A DNA stretch of 7,758 nucleotides from contig DCFQ01000097.1 in assembly GCA_002319915.1 (NCBI GenBank), positions 8,675-16,432 of the forward strand. Reading direction: 5' to 3'. The first letter of the stretch is position 1. The number at the start of each line of letters is the position of its first letter. This stretch comes from Bacteroidales bacterium UBA1800 (GTDB lineage Bacteria; Bacteroidota; Bacteroidia; Bacteroidales; VadinHA17). The translations under genes and the position numbers were made by a program. Under the pieces are notes generated by a model. That model saw nothing but the letters and a program-made list of their open reading frames with translations. It had not been told where the DNA came from and did no database searches. This document shows positions 7,003 to 7,758 of the stretch, piece after piece.

Positions 7003-7515
7003 ATGAAAGCAACTAAAATTTTCGCAGTAATCGGTTTAATGATGTTCGCATTTTCAGCATCAATGAATGCACAGGTTTCAGCAACAGCAACAGCATCGGC
7101 AACAATTGTTACGCCGATCTCTATTTCGAATACCGCAAATCTGAATTTTGGCAACCTCGGTGTCAATGCTTCAGCCGGTACGGTAGTTATGAGTACAGCA
7201 GGTGTAAGGTCGGTAACCGGCGGATGTACGCTTCCGGCTGTTGCTGGCAGCCCGGCTGTCGCCTCCTTCACCGTAAACGGGGTAGCCAACTACACCTATG
7301 CCATTACTCTGCCCGCAACCGCAACGACAATAAGCTCAGGTGCCAACAACATGACAGTTGACACGTGGACCAGTTCCCCAAGCAGTACGGGTACCCTTAA
7401 CGGATCGGGCACACAGACCCTTACCGTCGGCGCAACATTGCATGTTGCAGGAAGCCAGGCAGCAGGCACATATACCTCGGCCACTCCTTTCTCAGTAACT
7501 GTCAATTATAATTAA
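7003..7515 (+). CDS. DUF4402 domain secreted protein
   Basis: The 170-aa protein has a signal peptide (MKATKIFAVIGLMMFAFSAS, likely cleavage after MNA at residue 23). A mature beta-rich domain follows, dominated by Ala, Thr, Ser, Gly and Val. The stretch ATIVTPISISNTANLNFGNL (33-52) and the C-terminal strand FSVTVNYN are characteristic of DUF4402 proteins, whose usual length is about 150-190 aa. These are small exported proteins that resemble pilin-like or spore-coat-U-like domains in composition; their molecular role is not established. A single Cys (C75) remains after cleavage, so no internal disulfide is possible. The A-rich leader and the two terminators after the gene suggest a monocistronic, possibly well expressed unit. 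A structural or adhesive surface role is inference. Confidence 0.9.
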   Translation: MKATKIFAVIGLMMFAFSASMNAQVSATATASATIVTPISISNTANLNFGNLGVNASAGTVVMSTAGVRSVTGGCTLPAVAGSPAVASFTVNGVANYTYAITLPATATTISSGANNMTVDTWTSSPSSTGTLNGSGTQTLTVGATLHVAGSQAAGTYTSATPFSVTVNYN

Positions 7516-7537
7516 TATCAGAATTGACGAAGATATC

Positions 7538-7572
7538 CTGAGGGTGCCTCAAAAGGGCACCCTCAGATTTTT
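7538..7572 (+). terminator. Intrinsic terminator 1 after the DUF4402 gene
   Basis: CTGAGGGTGCC (7538-7548) pairs perfectly with GGCACCCTCAG (7556-7566) around a 7-nt loop. Five T residues follow at 7568-7572. It lies 22 nt after the stop codon. An 11-bp perfect stem with a T-run makes this a strong call. Confidence 0.92.
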
Positions 7573-7591
7573 GAGATTATTCTTCATTACG

Positions 7592-7619
7592 GGGGCGAGG
7601 TTCGCCCCTTTTCCTTTTT
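7592..7619 (+). terminator. Intrinsic terminator 2 (tandem)
   Basis: GGGGCGA (7592-7598) pairs perfectly with TCGCCCC (7602-7608) around a 3-nt loop, followed by TTTTCCTTTTT (7609-7619). The T-tract is on the same side as for terminator 1. The two therefore act in tandem in the + direction and not as a bidirectional pair. Confidence 0.75.
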
Positions 7620-7758
7620 GCCCGCGCAACGCTGCTGCCGGGATGTTGCTATTATGATAAGTATTTGTTTGGTATAATCCCCCGGCCCGCAGGAAGGGAA
7701 GACCATCTGCTTTGCTCTGAACAGAGGGTCAAGGAAGGTCCCGATGAGGGATACCTGA
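7620..7758. other. Unassigned 3' end with possible RNA structure, cut by the window edge
   Basis: No gene is callable here. GGTAT (7671-7675) can pair with ATACC (7751-7755) and CCC (7679-7681) with GGG (7748-7750), closing a region that contains GACC/GGTC (7701-7704 with 7727-7730) and CTCT/AGAG (7715-7718 with 7723-7726). A TATAAT hexamer lies at 7673-7678 without a well-spaced -35. On the - strand a frame is open for 56 codons from the edge (7757) to a stop at 7589-7587. Either a small structured RNA or the leader or end of an off-window gene is possible. Confidence 0.3.

Noticed and set aside
7587..7757. - strand partial gene entering from the right edge (56 open codons)
   Set aside because: It runs through the second terminator hairpin, shows no recognisable motif, and an open frame of this length is not rare by chance. 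It is kept only as an alternative to the RNA hypothesis.
1..7758. CRISPR array, tRNA or rRNA, insertion sequence, integrase, toxin-antitoxin or defence genes
   Set aside because: No spaced direct repeats, tRNA-like folds, transposase or recombinase motifs, or terminal inverted repeats were seen on either strand.

Overview
The window looks like chromosomal sequence from a member of the Bacteroidota, probably an uncultured or environmental Bacteroidales-like lineage. Three things point there: DUF5916-type (CBM9-like plus beta-barrel) and DUF4402-type proteins, which are typical of that phylum; mostly weak or absent Shine-Dalgarno sequences with A-rich leaders; and many exported proteins. This assignment is an inference from gene families and style. 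No rRNA or other marker gene is present.

Layout, left to right, with every gene on the + strand. (1) A sigma-54-like promoter (about 16-32) precedes an exported protein of unknown function (75-1439). That protein has a calcium-loop-like motif, an extreme Trp/Tyr/His-rich segment and a basic disordered tail, and is followed by a strong nested-hairpin terminator. (2) A complete class I CPD photolyase (phrB, 1546-2838) is followed 31 nt later by a secreted GH16 beta-glucanase-type glycoside hydrolase (2870-3760); the two could share a transcript. (3) A small predicted lipoprotein follows (3814-4341). (4) A large DUF5916 outer-membrane protein comes next; its true start is probably 4469, where a good ribosome binding site sits, and not farther upstream. 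(5) A 260-nt AT-rich intergenic stretch carries a 21-nt imperfect palindrome and an A-rich leader. It leads into a DUF4402 secreted protein (7003-7515), which is followed by two tandem intrinsic terminators. (6) The last roughly 140 nt hold no gene I can call. They show some potential for RNA structure and are cut by the window edge.

Functionally the theme is the cell envelope and exterior: five of six genes encode exported proteins. The photolyase is the one cytoplasmic enzyme. There is no SusC/SusD pair, transposase, integrase, CRISPR array, toxin-antitoxin pair or recognisable defence gene, so I cannot point to a new multi-gene system here. The most interesting items are the composition of the first protein, the sigma-54-like promoter in front of it, and the unexplained 3' end of the window.
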